DNA from: Spirochaetales bacterium
Lineage (GTDB): Bacteria; Spirochaetota; Spirochaetia; Treponematales; UBA12059
Length of the DNA: 63,489 nt
Reading direction: 5' to 3'
NCBI GenBank assembly: GCA_016928955.1
Contig: JAFGJV010000058.1
Span: forward strand, 1-63,489
Positions 34,247-43,739 of the stretch are shown here, one piece after another. The notes beneath the pieces were generated by a model. It worked only from the letters and a program-made list of their open reading frames with translations. It made no database searches and was not told the origin of the DNA. Each line of letters starts with the position of its first letter. Within the stretch, counting starts at the first letter, position 1. The position numbers and the translations under genes were made by a program.

Positions 34247-35691
34247 GCGTCCGCCCCGGCGCTTGCGCCTCCGCCCGACGTCGGCGCAGGGGCAGCCATT
34301 TCCGTGCCCGCCGGCGCCATACCGGCCGCGGAGCCAGCCTGGCGCGCCTCGGCAAACGCCATAATTTCCGTGGCCGGTATGGCCAGTCCCGCTATGTCGC
34401 CAAGCCGTTTGATGGTGTCCGTTATGGGCGCTTTCTCGTCCACTGACTGGATGAGGAAGTCCTCAATGGCCTGGCGCTTGGCCATGGCCTCGTCTATGGC
34501 AGGATTTGAGCCTTTGACGTAGGCGCCTATGTTGATCATGTCCTCCGCCTCGTCGTACACGGCCATCAGTTTGCGTATGGCTCCTATGGCCTTCTGCGTG
34601 GTCGGTCCGCTGACGGCCTGGGCCAGGCGGGATATGGACTTGAGCACGTCCACGGCCGGGTAGTGGTAGCGCTCGGCCAGCCTGCGGGACAGCACCACGT
34701 GGCCGTCCAGGATACCGCGCACCGTGTCGGCTATGGGCTCGTCCATGTCGTCGGCGTCCACCAGGATGGTGTATATGCCCGTGATGGACCCCTTGTCGGA
34801 GGTGCCCGAGCGCTCCAGCAGCTTGGGCATGGAGTCGAACACGCTGGGCGTGTAGCCCCGGGTGGCCGGCGGCTCGCCTATGGCCAGGCCTATCTCGCGC
34901 TGGGCCCTGGCGAAGCGCGTCACCGAGTCGAAAAGGAGCATGACGTCCAGGCCCTGGTCGCGGAAATACTCGGCCACGGCCGTGGCCACATAGGCGCCGC
35001 GCAGGCGGGCCAAGGGCGGGGTGTCCGACGTGGACACCACCAGCACCGAACGGGCCAGGCCTTCCTCGCCAAGGTCGTTCTCTATGAATTCGCGCACCTC
35101 GCGGCCGCGTTCTCCTATCAGTGCTATCACGTTGACGTCGGCGTTGGTGTTGCGGGCGACCATGCCGAGCAGGGTGGACTTGCCCACGCCCGAGCCCGCG
35201 AATATGCCCAAGCGCTGGCCCCGGCCCACGGGCAAAAGGCCGTCTATGGACCGGATGCCCGTTACCATGCGCGTCTTGATGCGCCTGCGCGTGAGCGCGT
35301 CCGGCGCCTGACCGGCGGCCGGGTAATACGTGCTTGAATAGATGTCGCCCTTGCCGTCCGCGGGCCGGCCCATGGAGTCGAGCGTGCGGCCAAGGAGCTT
35401 GTCCGACACGGGCACGCGCAAGAGCTCGCCGGACGCTATGACGGCGCAGCCCACCTCTATGCCCTCAAGGCTTGAGTAGGACATCAGCTGGACGGTGTCC
35501 CCGTGCACGCCGGCCACCTCCGCCCAGGCCACCGTGCCCAGGCGCGGTATGAGTATCTGGCAGAGTTCGCCCACCACGGCCTGCGGCCCCCGGCTTTCCA
35601 CCAGGAGCCCCTGAACGCGGATCACGCGCCCTGTGTACTTGATGGGATCGGTTTCCTCCACGGCGTCCAGGTACTTGGCTATGAGGTCCAT
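34243..35691 (-). CDS. fliI: Flagellar export ATPase FliI
   Basis: A 482-residue F1-type ATPase that unfolds and delivers flagellar export substrates. Walker A is in GIFAGSGVGKSTLLG, Walker B in GLDVMLLFDSVTRFA, and the export-ATPase signature PPATRGYTPSVFDSMPKLLERSG follows. A C-terminal Ala/Gly/Pro-rich extension of about 35 residues is unusual for the family. Four bases separate it from fliH. Confidence 0.95.
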   Translation of the reverse strand: MDLIAKYLDAVEETDPIKYTGRVIRVQGLLVESRGPQAVVGELCQILIPRLGTVAWAEVAGVHGDTVQLMSYSSLEGIEVGCAVIASGELLRVPVSDKLLGRTLDSMGRPADGKGDIYSSTYYPAAGQAPDALTRRRIKTRMVTGIRSIDGLLPVGRGQRLGIFAGSGVGKSTLLGMVARNTNADVNVIALIGERGREVREFIENDLGEEGLARSVLVVSTSDTPPLARLRGAYVATAVAEYFRDQGLDVMLLFDSVTRFARAQREIGLAIGEPPATRGYTPSVFDSMPKLLERSGTSDKGSITGIYTILVDADDMDEPIADTVRGILDGHVVLSRRLAERYHYPAVDVLKSISRLAQAVSGPTTQKAIGAIRKLMAVYDEAEDMINIGAYVKGSNPAIDEAMAKRQAIEDFLIQSVDEKAPITDTIKRLGDIAGLAIPATEIMAFAEARQAGSAAGMAPAGTEMAAPAPTSGGGASAGADA

Positions 35692-35694
35692 GGC

Positions 35695-36612
35695 TTACTG
35701 GACCTTTCCCCGCGCCTTGATGGGCGATATGTCCAGGATCTTCTCCTCCAGCTCGTGGAGCTGGCTCTGGATGCGGGCGTCTATCTCGCCAAAGTCCGTC
35801 TCTATCACGCAGCCGCCCCGGTCGATGGACGAATCCTCCACCACGGTCAGGCGCTTGGCGTTCTCCGCCATCTCCACAAAGTCCTTGGAATGGTCGCTGG
35901 CAAGTTGGAGATCGGCCAGGTTCACCTTGATGATCACGTCCGAACGCGTCTTCAGCTTGCGCAGGGCCTGGGCTATGTTCGATATGACCACGTTTTTCTG
36001 GTTCTCGGATATGGTCTTGACCACCTTGCGCGCTATGAGGAGGACCAGTTCGACGATCTGCCCCTCGGTTTGCTCAAGGATCTCCGCCCGTTTGTCCATG
36101 GCGCGCTCCAGGATCACGTGCAGGCGGCCTATGAGGCGCTCGACCTCGTTGCGGCCTTCCTTGTAGCCGTCTTCCCGGCCCTGGTCCCAGCCCTTCTTGT
36201 ACGCTTCCTTGGTGACCTCGTCCACGCGGGAGCGCGCCTCGGCCTCTAGGGCCTGAATCTTGCCTTCCGCGTCCTTCACGGCCTTCTCGGCCGCGTCCTC
36301 TGCCTCCTGGCGGATTTTCAGGGCCTGGTCGTTCTTGCGCTTGACTTCCTCAAAGGCCGTGGCCTCCGCCTGGGTGATGATACCCTGGGCCTCAGCGCGG
36401 GCGGAGGCTATCATGGCTTCCTTTTCCTGTTCCCAGTGCTCCTTGAAAAGCTCCGCTTCCCGCCGGAGGTCGTCGGCCGTGGGCCCCTGATACTCGGGAA
36501 CGGCTACGGCTTCCTCCACCTCCTGGGCGGCCTGGGACGAGCCCGGGGTGCTGAGCACGAACGCGCTCGATAGCGGGACGATTTCCTGGGGCCGGAACAC
36601 GGTCTTTGCCAT
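35695..36612 (-). CDS. fliH: Flagellar export regulator FliH
   Basis: 305 residues; the peripheral stalk that binds FliI and the C ring. A long coiled coil covers about 50-150 and the conserved FliH/V-ATPase E-like C-terminal domain about 160-290 (VELVLLIARKVVKTISENQKNVVISNIAQALRKL). The N-terminus begins with a short conserved FRPQEIVPL segment. Encoded between fliG and fliI. Confidence 0.9.
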   Translation of the reverse strand: MAKTVFRPQEIVPLSSAFVLSTPGSSQAAQEVEEAVAVPEYQGPTADDLRREAELFKEHWEQEKEAMIASARAEAQGIITQAEATAFEEVKRKNDQALKIRQEAEDAAEKAVKDAEGKIQALEAEARSRVDEVTKEAYKKGWDQGREDGYKEGRNEVERLIGRLHVILERAMDKRAEILEQTEGQIVELVLLIARKVVKTISENQKNVVISNIAQALRKLKTRSDVIIKVNLADLQLASDHSKDFVEMAENAKRLTVVEDSSIDRGGCVIETDFGEIDARIQSQLHELEEKILDISPIKARGKVQ

Positions 36613-36624
36613 GGCTTGGCTTCC

Positions 36625-37704
36625 TTACTGGATGAGCTGGTCGTCCTCGCCACGGGCGATGATGATCTCTCCCGTGTCCTCGAGGTGGCGGATGACCGCG
36701 ACGATTTTCTGCTGGGCTTCCTCCACATCCTTGATGCGGACGGGACCCATGTACTCCATGTCCTCCTTGAGCGCCTGGGCGGCGCGCTTGGACACGTTCT
36801 GGAATATCTTTTCCTGCACTTCCTGGTCCACGCCCTTGAGGGCCCGCGTGAGGTCCTGGGTGTCCACCTCGCGGATGACCTTCTGGATGGAGCGGTTGTC
36901 CAGCATGACGATGTCCTCGAAGACGAACATCTTTTTCTTGATTTCCTCGGCCAGCTCCGGGTTTTCCTCTTCCAGGGCCTCAAGGATGCCTTTTTCCGTG
37001 GTACGGTCCGCAAGGTTGAGGATCTCGACGATGGCGTCCACGCCGCCCGCCGCCGTGTAGTCCTCGCTGGACAGGGTGGACAGCTTCTTCTCCAGTACCC
37101 GTTCCACCTCGCGGAGCACTTCCGGCGACGTGCGGTCCATGGTCGCTATGCGTTTGGCCACGTCCGACTGGCTTTCCTTGGGCAGCTTGGTCAGGATGTA
37201 GCTTGCCTTGTTCGGCTCCAGGTAGGCCAGGATCAGGGCTATGGTCTGCGGGTGCTCGGTCTGTATGAAGTTGAGGAGGTTGGCCGGGTCGGTGCGCCGT
37301 ATGAAGTCGAAGGGCCGGACCTGCAGGCTGGACGTCAGCCTGTTGATGATGTCTATGGCCTTCTGCGAGCCAAGGGCCTTTTCCAGAAGCTCGCGGGCAT
37401 AGTCGATGCCGCCAGAGCTGATGAACTCGCTGGCCATCATCAGCTCCTGGAATTCCATGAGCACGGCGTCTTTGAGCTCCGGCTCCACGTTCTCCAGACG
37501 GGCTATCTCGAAGGTCAGGGTCTCTATCTCGTCCTCGCGCAGGTGCTTGAATATCTCCGCCGATATCTCCGAGCCCAGGGTGATGAGGAAGATGGCGGCT
37601 TTCTGCCTTCCGTTGAGGTCTTTGGCGTTTTTAGCCTTCTTGCCCGTTGCGGCCGGCGACGCGGCCGCGGCGGGCTTCCCTTTGGCGGGCGCGGCTTGGG
37701 GCAT
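36625..37704 (-). CDS. fliG: Flagellar switch/torque protein FliG
   Basis: 359 residues. An Ala/Lys/Pro-rich N-terminal extension (about 1-30) precedes the N domain (NGRQKAAIFLITLG) that binds FliF. The middle domain has the EHPQTIALILAYL motif and the C-terminal domain carries the charged torque helix region (MFVFEDIVMLDNRSIQKVIREVD). Spirochaetes often have two fliG genes; this operon-encoded copy is the one between fliF and fliH. Confidence 0.95.
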   Translation of the reverse strand: MPQAAPAKGKPAAAASPAATGKKAKNAKDLNGRQKAAIFLITLGSEISAEIFKHLREDEIETLTFEIARLENVEPELKDAVLMEFQELMMASEFISSGGIDYARELLEKALGSQKAIDIINRLTSSLQVRPFDFIRRTDPANLLNFIQTEHPQTIALILAYLEPNKASYILTKLPKESQSDVAKRIATMDRTSPEVLREVERVLEKKLSTLSSEDYTAAGGVDAIVEILNLADRTTEKGILEALEEENPELAEEIKKKMFVFEDIVMLDNRSIQKVIREVDTQDLTRALKGVDQEVQEKIFQNVSKRAAQALKEDMEYMGPVRIKDVEEAQQKIVAVIRHLEDTGEIIIARGEDDQLIQ

Positions 37705-37707
37705 GTC

Positions 37708-39414
37708 CTACTCCTCCCTGAGCCAGGTGCGTATCAGCTGGGCGACGTCCTCGGGGTGCTCCTTGGCCATGTTGATGGCGTGCTCCTGGAGATCCAAGCG
37801 CTTGCGCTCCTCCACGGACATGGATACCTCGATGTTCTGTTCCTCCGCCTGCCGTATGGCGTTCTCCCGGAGCATCTGCTGCTCCAGGGCGCGCTTCTCC
37901 TCGGCTATCCTGCGGCGGCGCTCCAGTTCCCTGGACACCAGCCTGAACACTATGAACGACACCAGGAGGAAGGCCAGGCCGATCAGGGAGTACAGGACCA
38001 CGCGCCTGATCTGGAGGCCGCGCAGGTACTCCTCGTCCTCTTCCCTGAACTGGGCCGTGCGGTCGAACTGGATGTTGCGCACGGTGACCGAGTCGCCGCG
38101 CATCCTGTCGTACCCCACCGCGTCGCGTACCAGGGCGGCGGCCGAGTCCAGCTCCTCCTGGGTTATGGGCACGTAGTCGCGCGCTATGGCTCCGTCCGGG
38201 CCGAGCTCCGGCTCCCCTTTGTCAGTATACTTCCATTTCCACACCCCGTCGATATTGACCGACACGGTCACGCGTTCTATGGCCGGGGACGTGTCTTCCT
38301 GGATGTTCCGCTCGTTGATGGCCTCGTTTTCAAGGACGTAGGTTTCCGTGGCCGAGCCGACCATGTTCTGCAGGTCCTTGTATGCGGGCGCCGTCTGGCC
38401 TTCCACCCCTGCCGGGCCCTCAGGATTGAATGCCGTGCCCTCGTATTCGTAGGTCTTGCGCTCGGTGGACTCGCGGACGCTCGGCCTGATGTCCGAGTCA
38501 TCGTAGGGGGTCACCGGGTTGTCCGGCTTGAGCGTGAAGGGGAAGTACTCCTTGGTGGACACAACCTTCTTGCTCATGTCCATGTCTATCTTGATGTTGA
38601 GGTCGCGCACCCGGTCGGACGTGTATATCTGCTGGAGGGCCTTGAGCACGGCCGCCCTGTAGTACGCCTCCTGGCGCTGTATCAGCTGCTGCTCTCGCTT
38701 GGTCAGCTCCAGGCGGTCCAGGTCCTCTAGGCCGGCAAAGTCGTTGAGCACGATGCCGTTCTGGTCGGTGATGACGATATTCTCGTCCAGGAGGCCTGAC
38801 ACCGCGAACTTGATGATCTTCTGGACGCCTTCAAGCTTTGATCGGTTGGTGGTGATGTCGGAACCCGGCCGGGGATACAGGATGACGCTCGCAGTCACCG
38901 GCTTCTGGTCCTCGCTGAAAAGCTCGTCCTCCGGAAGCTCGATCACCACGTTGGCCTTGTCCACGTCCGCCACGCTCTCTATGTGGCGGGTCACTTCCTG
39001 GATGATGGCGCGGCGCAGGTTGACGTTGCGCTCAAAGTCGGTGACCGTGAAGCGGTCCACGGAGAACACGTCCCACAGGCTCGTGCCCTTGGGTATGAGG
39101 TCCTCGCGGAGGAGCAGGGACACCGCCTGCGAGCGCGTGGCCTGGTCGTCAACGTAGACTATGTTGTCCTCGCTGACGGAGAAGCCTATGCCCTCCTCGT
39201 CCAGGCGGTTGGTGATAAGCCTGAGTTCGTCGTCGCTCCGTATGGGCGTGTTGATGAGGCGCACCTGCGTGGGCGAGCCTGACACGGTGAAGAGGAGCAC
39301 GATGCCCACCACGGCCGCCAGCACAACGCCGCCAAGGATGAGCTTCTGAGGCAGGCCCCAGTTTCCCCACAGGGTCTTGAGGCGTTCCATGGTCTTCTTG
39401 AACCACTCGTTCAT
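37708..39414 (-). CDS. fliF: Flagellar MS-ring protein FliF
   Basis: 568 residues. Membrane helices at about 21-43 and about 450-472 flank the periplasmic ring-building domains (LREDLIPKGTSLWDVF, RAIIQEVTRHIESVADVDKANVVIELPE). The cytoplasmic C-terminus ends in the FliG-binding segment (AINMAKEHPEDVAQLIRTWLRE). Three bases before fliG. First ring assembled in the membrane. Confidence 0.95.
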   Translation of the reverse strand: MNEWFKKTMERLKTLWGNWGLPQKLILGGVVLAAVVGIVLLFTVSGSPTQVRLINTPIRSDDELRLITNRLDEEGIGFSVSEDNIVYVDDQATRSQAVSLLLREDLIPKGTSLWDVFSVDRFTVTDFERNVNLRRAIIQEVTRHIESVADVDKANVVIELPEDELFSEDQKPVTASVILYPRPGSDITTNRSKLEGVQKIIKFAVSGLLDENIVITDQNGIVLNDFAGLEDLDRLELTKREQQLIQRQEAYYRAAVLKALQQIYTSDRVRDLNIKIDMDMSKKVVSTKEYFPFTLKPDNPVTPYDDSDIRPSVRESTERKTYEYEGTAFNPEGPAGVEGQTAPAYKDLQNMVGSATETYVLENEAINERNIQEDTSPAIERVTVSVNIDGVWKWKYTDKGEPELGPDGAIARDYVPITQEELDSAAALVRDAVGYDRMRGDSVTVRNIQFDRTAQFREEDEEYLRGLQIRRVVLYSLIGLAFLLVSFIVFRLVSRELERRRRIAEEKRALEQQMLRENAIRQAEEQNIEVSMSVEERKRLDLQEHAINMAKEHPEDVAQLIRTWLREE

Positions 39415-39506
39415 GTTCCCCCTCCCAGAAGAACGAACGACAGGGGCGCCGCGGGGCGCCTTCCATCATTCCGCGTTTGGGTACGCAGGGCCGTCAGGGC
39501 GCCCCG

Positions 39507-39881
39507 TCACCTCGTGTTTATGAGATCGCGCCACGCGCTGACGACCCGGCTGAGCACCGTCCGCGCTATGTTGAGCGACATGTTGGCCTTGGCCATGGCT
39601 ATGGTCACGTCATGGGCCTCTATGGAATCAGGGTCGACGATAAAGCTCTCTATGGCCTGGCTGGCGTCCAGCTGGTCCTGGTTGACGCCGTTCAGGGCCT
39701 GGAGCATGGCGTCCTCAAAGCCCGATACATGGAGCGCGTCGGACTGGGCGGAGCCGTCCTCAGCGTCGAGGATGCCGGACACGCCGGACAGCTGGGCAAG
39801 GCTCCTCGCCGTGGTCGGCTTGGTCACCATCTGTATGTCGCGGACGCTGCTCGCGCCGGAAAGCCCGAATATGGTCGCCAT
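39507..39881 (-). CDS. fliE: Rod adaptor protein FliE
   Basis: 124 residues, predicted helical; connects the MS ring to the rod. The C-terminal half has the family pattern LDASQAIESFIVDPDSIEAHDVTIAMAKANMSLNIARTV. The length is close to other FliE proteins (about 105-115). Encoded after flgC and before fliF, the conserved order. Confidence 0.9.
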   Translation of the reverse strand: MATIFGLSGASSVRDIQMVTKPTTARSLAQLSGVSGILDAEDGSAQSDALHVSGFEDAMLQALNGVNQDQLDASQAIESFIVDPDSIEAHDVTIAMAKANMSLNIARTVLSRVVSAWRDLINTR

Positions 39882-39883
39882 GT

Positions 39884-40342
39884 CTACCTGCCTATCTCGA
39901 GGGCCTTGAGAAACATGGACTTGGCCCCGTTCACAATCTGAGCATTGGCCTCATACGCACGCGACGCGGCTATGAGGTCGACCATCTCCGTCACTATGTT
40001 GACGTTGGGATACTCCACGTAGCCCTCGTAGGGCCCGGACAGGATGGCGTCCGGATGAGTGGGGTCGTACACGTAGCGCGACGCCGTGGCCGTGTCCTTC
40101 TGTATCTCCGACACGCGCACGCCGTTGCCCGCCCCACCGTCCCACTCGTCCGGCAGGAACGGCAGGCGGAAATACGGCGTGTCCGTGATCGGCTCGAGTA
40201 CCACCCGCGAACGCTTATACGCCCCGCCCTCGGGAGTGCGCGTGGTGTCCACGTTGGCTATGTTGTCCGCGATCACGTCCTGCCTGAGTCGCTCGGCCGT
40301 CATGCCGGTGGCCGCTATGTTGATGGCGGTAAACATTCCCAT
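39884..40342 (-). CDS. flgC: Proximal rod protein FlgC
   Basis: 152 residues. N-terminal rod motif AINIAATGMTAERLRQDVIADNIANVDTTRTPEG and the C-terminal D0 helix (VNIVTEMVDLIAASRAYEANAQIVN) are both present. Two bases before fliE. Normal length. Confidence 0.94.
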   Translation of the reverse strand: MGMFTAINIAATGMTAERLRQDVIADNIANVDTTRTPEGGAYKRSRVVLEPITDTPYFRLPFLPDEWDGGAGNGVRVSEIQKDTATASRYVYDPTHPDAILSGPYEGYVEYPNVNIVTEMVDLIAASRAYEANAQIVNGAKSMFLKALEIGR

Positions 40343-40367
40343 GTCCGTGCTCCTTGCTCAAGCCGCG

Positions 40368-40790
40368 CTACTGGCGCAGCACCTGGCTGACCTGGTTGAA
40401 TTCGTAGGCCGCGGCCTGGGTCATCAGCGTGTAGCGCAGTTGGTTCTGCAGTGACGCCATGAATTCCTCTTCCGCGTTGACGTTGTTTCCGTTGTTCTTC
40501 TCCGTGGACAGGTAGTCAAGGACGCGGCGCGGCTCCACGGTTTTCCAGTCCACCGGCTGGTAGTTGGACAAGTGGCGCTCTCTCGAGCGCTTGAGCTCCA
40601 GCACCGGCCTCGAATCCTCGCTGTCTATGGCCCGCTTGAGGAACGACTCAAAGTTGATGTCCGAGCGCTTGAAGTTGGGCACGTCCGCGTTGGCGATGTT
40701 GTTGGCTATCACGCTATGGCGCAGGCTGCTTACGTCCATGCTCCGCTGGAGCAACTCGATGGACCTTCCGAATCCGCTGTTCTCGAACAT
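40368..40790 (-). CDS. flgB: Proximal rod protein FlgB
   Basis: 140 residues from the ATG at 40790, which has a GGAGG ribosome site. The motif LQRSMDVSSLRHSVIANNIANADVPNFKR and the C-terminal helix (LQNQLRYTLMTQAAAYEFNQVSQVLRQ) identify it. The longer open frame would begin inside hslU. First gene of the flagellar block; an 80-base gap with a candidate sigma-28 promoter and a hairpin separates it from hslU. Confidence 0.93.
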   Translation of the reverse strand: MFENSGFGRSIELLQRSMDVSSLRHSVIANNIANADVPNFKRSDINFESFLKRAIDSEDSRPVLELKRSRERHLSNYQPVDWKTVEPRRVLDYLSTEKNNGNNVNAEEEFMASLQNQLRYTLMTQAAAYEFNQVSQVLRQ

Positions 40791-40830
40791 CCCTACCTCC
40801 GCGGCTTCCGCCGCCCAGTTCCACGTTCTA

Positions 40831-40858
40831 GTATCGGCCGCCACGGCCTCCGGGCTTA
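40831..40858 (-). promoter_or_regulatory. Candidate sigma-28 promoter before flgB
   Basis: On the minus strand, TAAG (40858-40855), a 16-base spacer and GCCGATAC (40838-40831). The -10 matches 7 of 8 bases of the FliA consensus GCCGATAA and the -35 three of four, with the spacer one base longer than the usual 15. It lies 41 bases before the flgB ATG. Confidence 0.4.
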
Positions 40859-40865
40859 GCCCGGA
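40849..40865 (-). other. Hairpin between hslU and flgB
   Basis: A perfect seven-base stem, TCCGGGC paired with GCCCGGA, around a TTA loop, six bases after the hslU stop. No U tract follows, so it is not a standard terminator. It overlaps the -35 side of the candidate sigma-28 promoter. Confidence 0.5.
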
Positions 40866-40870
40866 AGCCC

Positions 40871-42244
40871 TCACAGGATGAAGCGTCCCAGATCCTCGCG
40901 CTCGAATACCCCGGCAAAACGTTCGTCCACAAAGGCCTGGTCTATCTCGATGCGCTGTCCGGAGCGCTCTGGCGCGTCGAAAGACAGCTCCTCAAGGAGG
41001 TGCTCCATCACCGTGTGGAGCCTGCGCGCGCCTATGTTCTCCGTCCTGGAATTGGCCGTCTCGGCTATGCCGGCCAGCCTGTCCAGTGCTTCCTCAGTAA
41101 AGGCCAGGTCCACGCCCTCCGTGGACAGAAGCTGCGCGTACTGCTTGACCAGGGCGTTCTCTGGCTCGGTCAGGATACGCCGGAAATCGGCGGCCAACAG
41201 CGCGTCCAGTTCCACCCGTATGGGAAAGCGCCCCTGCAGTTCGGGTATGAGGTCCGTTGGCTTGGACACGTTGAAGGCGCCGGACGCTATGAACAGGATG
41301 TGGGTGGTGTCCACCACGCCGTACTTGGTGCTCACCTTGCTGCCTTCCACGATGGGCAGGATATCGCGCTGGACGCCTTCCCGCGACACGTCCATGCCGC
41401 CAGACTTGCCTTCCCGGTTGGCTATCTTGTCTATTTCGTCTATGAAGATGATGCCGGCCTGCTCCACCCGCTCCCGGGCATCGGCGCTTGCGCGGTCTCG
41501 GTCCACCAGGCGCTCTGCTTCCTCCTCCTGGAGTATGCGGCGGGCATCCGCCACGGTAACGGACTTTTTCTTCTTCTTGCCGCCAAAGAGCCCGCTCAGG
41601 CCTGACAAGGCAGACTCGAGCTCCTCCATCTGCTGTCCGGAAAAAATCTCTATAGACGGCGTGTTCTGCGACGCCACCTGCACTTCCACCATGCGCTGGT
41701 CCAGGGAACCGGAGCGCAGCATGGCCCTGAACTTCTCCCGCGTGTCCGACTGGGCGCCGGGCAACGGCTGGGGGACGACAAGTCCGGCCCCGGCGGCTTC
41801 CTGCGGCTTCTGGCCGACGCCCGGCAGGAGAAGGTCCAGAAGCCGTTCCTCCGCCCTGCTGTCCGCGTCGGCCTTGACGGCTGCCTGCATCTCTTCCATG
41901 ACCATGCGGAAACCAGCGGCCATCAGGTCGCGGACCATGGACTCAACGTCCCGTCCCACGTAGCCGACCTCGGTGTACTTGGTCGCCTCTACCTTGACAA
42001 AGGGAGCCCCGCACAGCCTGGCCAGGCGCCTGGCTATCTCCGTCTTGCCCACGCCGGTGGGGCCCATCATCAGGATGTTCTTGGGCGCTATCTCCTCGCG
42101 CTGGGCCTCCGGAAGGAGCTTGCGCCTGAGCCGGTTGCGCAGGGCTATGGCCACCGCGCGCTTGGCCCTGTTCTGGCCTATGATGTGGCGGTCCAGCTCC
42201 TCGACGATGCGGCGCGGCGTGAAGACGGTAAAATCCTCGGTCAC
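40871..42244 (-). CDS. hslU: ATP-dependent protease ATPase subunit HslU (ClpY)
   Basis: A 457-residue AAA+ unfoldase. It starts with [17 protein letters not shown], has Walker [16 protein letters not shown], the pore loop GYVGRDVE, Walker [12 protein letters not shown] and the C-terminal EDLGRFIL that docks into HslV. A charged insertion (about 150-235, including GGKKKKKSV) is the I domain. The start overlaps the hslV stop by ATGA. Confidence 0.96.
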   Translation of the reverse strand: MTEDFTVFTPRRIVEELDRHIIGQNRAKRAVAIALRNRLRRKLLPEAQREEIAPKNILMMGPTGVGKTEIARRLARLCGAPFVKVEATKYTEVGYVGRDVESMVRDLMAAGFRMVMEEMQAAVKADADSRAEERLLDLLLPGVGQKPQEAAGAGLVVPQPLPGAQSDTREKFRAMLRSGSLDQRMVEVQVASQNTPSIEIFSGQQMEELESALSGLSGLFGGKKKKKSVTVADARRILQEEEAERLVDRDRASADARERVEQAGIIFIDEIDKIANREGKSGGMDVSREGVQRDILPIVEGSKVSTKYGVVDTTHILFIASGAFNVSKPTDLIPELQGRFPIRVELDALLAADFRRILTEPENALVKQYAQLLSTEGVDLAFTEEALDRLAGIAETANSRTENIGARRLHTVMEHLLEELSFDAPERSGQRIEIDQAFVDERFAGVFEREDLGRFIL

Positions 42245-42783
42245 GACAGCTCCTCCACGATTACCTGGTCATTGGTGTATATGCATATGTTCCCGGCTAT
42301 ACCGAGGCTCCGCTTGGCCACCTCTGCGGCGCTCAGGGCTCCGGCCTGGTCGGCATCCATATAGGCCAGGGCGGCCGAGTACGCGTAGTTGCCGCCCGAG
42401 CCTATGGCTATTGCGTTTTCCGCTGGCTCTATCACGTCCCCGGTCCCGGACAGAAGCAGGGTCTTGTCCCGGTCGGCGACCAAAAGGAGGGCTTCCAGGC
42501 GCCTGAGCATGCGGTCGGTGCGCCAGTCCTTGGCCAGCTCCACGGCCGCGCGCGTGAGGTCGCCAGAATGCTCCTTGAGCTTGCCCTCGAAGTGCTCGAG
42601 CAGGGTAAAAGCGTCGGCCGTGGCCCCGGCAAAGCCGGCCAGAACCGTGCCGTTGTGGATGCGCCTGACCTTGCGAGCGTTGCCTTTGACCACGGCCTCT
42701 CCCATGGTCACCTGGCCGTCTCCGGCCATGGCCACCGCGCCGCCGCGCCGCACAGCTATCACCGTGGTAGATCTGATCGTCAT
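42241..42783 (-). CDS. hslV: ATP-dependent protease peptidase subunit HslV (ClpQ)
   Basis: A 180-residue threonine peptidase. The proteolytic Thr aligns with Thr6 in [13 protein letters not shown], so a five-residue propeptide must be removed. The conserved [13 protein letters not shown] and [13 protein letters not shown] stretches are present. The ATG at 42783 overlaps the 3' end of xerC by four bases. The longer open frame extends into xerC and is rejected. Confidence 0.95.
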   Translation of the reverse strand: MTIRSTTVIAVRRGGAVAMAGDGQVTMGEAVVKGNARKVRRIHNGTVLAGFAGATADAFTLLEHFEGKLKEHSGDLTRAAVELAKDWRTDRMLRRLEALLLVADRDKTLLLSGTGDVIEPAENAIAIGSGGNYAYSAALAYMDADQAGALSAAEVAKRSLGIAGNICIYTNDQVIVEELS

Positions 42784-43739
42784 GCTTGTTCCTTCCTGGG
42801 CCGCCCGCCCCGCGTCGGCGCTCCCTTGCGCGGCGGAACCGCGGCGGCAGGGGACTCGGCATGCGGATGGGCGCGCTGGTACACGGAGCGCAGGCGCTCT
42901 ATGTCCACGTGGGTGTACACCTGCGTGGTCGATATGCTCTCGTGGCCGAGCATGGCCTGGACGGTGCGGATGTCCGCTCCCCTGCCCACCATGTGCGTGG
43001 CGAACGAGTGGCGGAACCCGTGGGGCGACACCCTGGAGCGCAGGCCCACGGCGAGCGACCGGCGCTCCACGATCCACGCTATGCCGCGCTCGGTCAGCTT
43101 GCCGCCCCTGGCGTTGAGAAAAAGCCAGGGCTGGAGACGCTCCGCCTTCATCCTGGCCTGCCGGTACGGGAGCCAGGCGCGGATGGCGGCCACCGCGGGG
43201 GCGGACAGGAACACCACGCGCTCCTTGGCTCCCTTGCCCCGCACGCGGGCCCTTCCGGAATCCAGATCCACGGCCGCCATCGTCAGGTTGGACAGCTCCG
43301 ACACGCGGCAGCCCGTGCTGTACATGGTCTCGAACAGGGCGGAGTCCCGGGCCGGGGCAAAGCCGTCGCCCGCGGTAGAGTCCAGTAGCTCGTTCATCTC
43401 GCCCTCGAAGAGGAAACCCGGCAGGCGCCTGGCCAGTGGCAGGGCTTCCACGTCCCGAGCGGGGTTGGTCAGCGCCTTGCCGTAGCGGGTGAGGTAGCGG
43501 TACAGGCCTTTGACCGCGGACAGGGCCCGGTTCACGGACGCTGTGGCATAGCCGTCGCGAACCATGCCGGCCACAAAGGCCCGCACGTCCGCAGGGCCCG
43601 CGTCGTCGGGCGTCACGCCCGAGCGAGCGCAGGCCGCCTCATAGAGGGCTAGGTCCTCACGGTACGACGCAACCGTACGCGGCGACAGCGAACGCACCGC
43701 GGCCAGGTAGGCCAGATACTCGTCAGTCTTCGCCGACAT
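42780..43739 (-). CDS. xerC: Tyrosine recombinase XerC (CodV-like)
   Basis: 319 residues. An N-terminal SAM-like core-binding domain (about 4-90) precedes the catalytic domain with Arg in [12 protein letters not shown], the HxxR box [21 protein letters not shown] and the Tyr in VYTHVD. It resolves chromosome dimers together with a second Xer protein. The ATG at 43739 overlaps the topA 3' end by 17 bases. Position between topA and hslV is that of Bacillus codV. A Pro/Arg-rich tail follows the catalytic domain. Confidence 0.92.
   Translation of the reverse strand: MSAKTDEYLAYLAAVRSLSPRTVASYREDLALYEAACARSGVTPDDAGPADVRAFVAGMVRDGYATASVNRALSAVKGLYRYLTRYGKALTNPARDVEALPLARRLPGFLFEGEMNELLDSTAGDGFAPARDSALFETMYSTGCRVSELSNLTMAAVDLDSGRARVRGKGAKERVVFLSAPAVAAIRAWLPYRQARMKAERLQPWLFLNARGGKLTERGIAWIVERRSLAVGLRSRVSPHGFRHSFATHMVGRGADIRTVQAMLGHESISTTQVYTHVDIERLRSVYQRAHPHAESPAAAVPPRKGAPTRGGRPRKEQA

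Noticed and set aside
36616-38730. 704-codon open frame on the plus strand
   Set aside because: It is the reverse complement of fliG and fliF; composition is a His/Val/Leu-rich shadow typical of antisense frames in GC-rich genes.
40849-40865. Intrinsic terminator after hslU
   Set aside because: The hairpin is perfect but lacks a U tract, so it is listed only as a hairpin.
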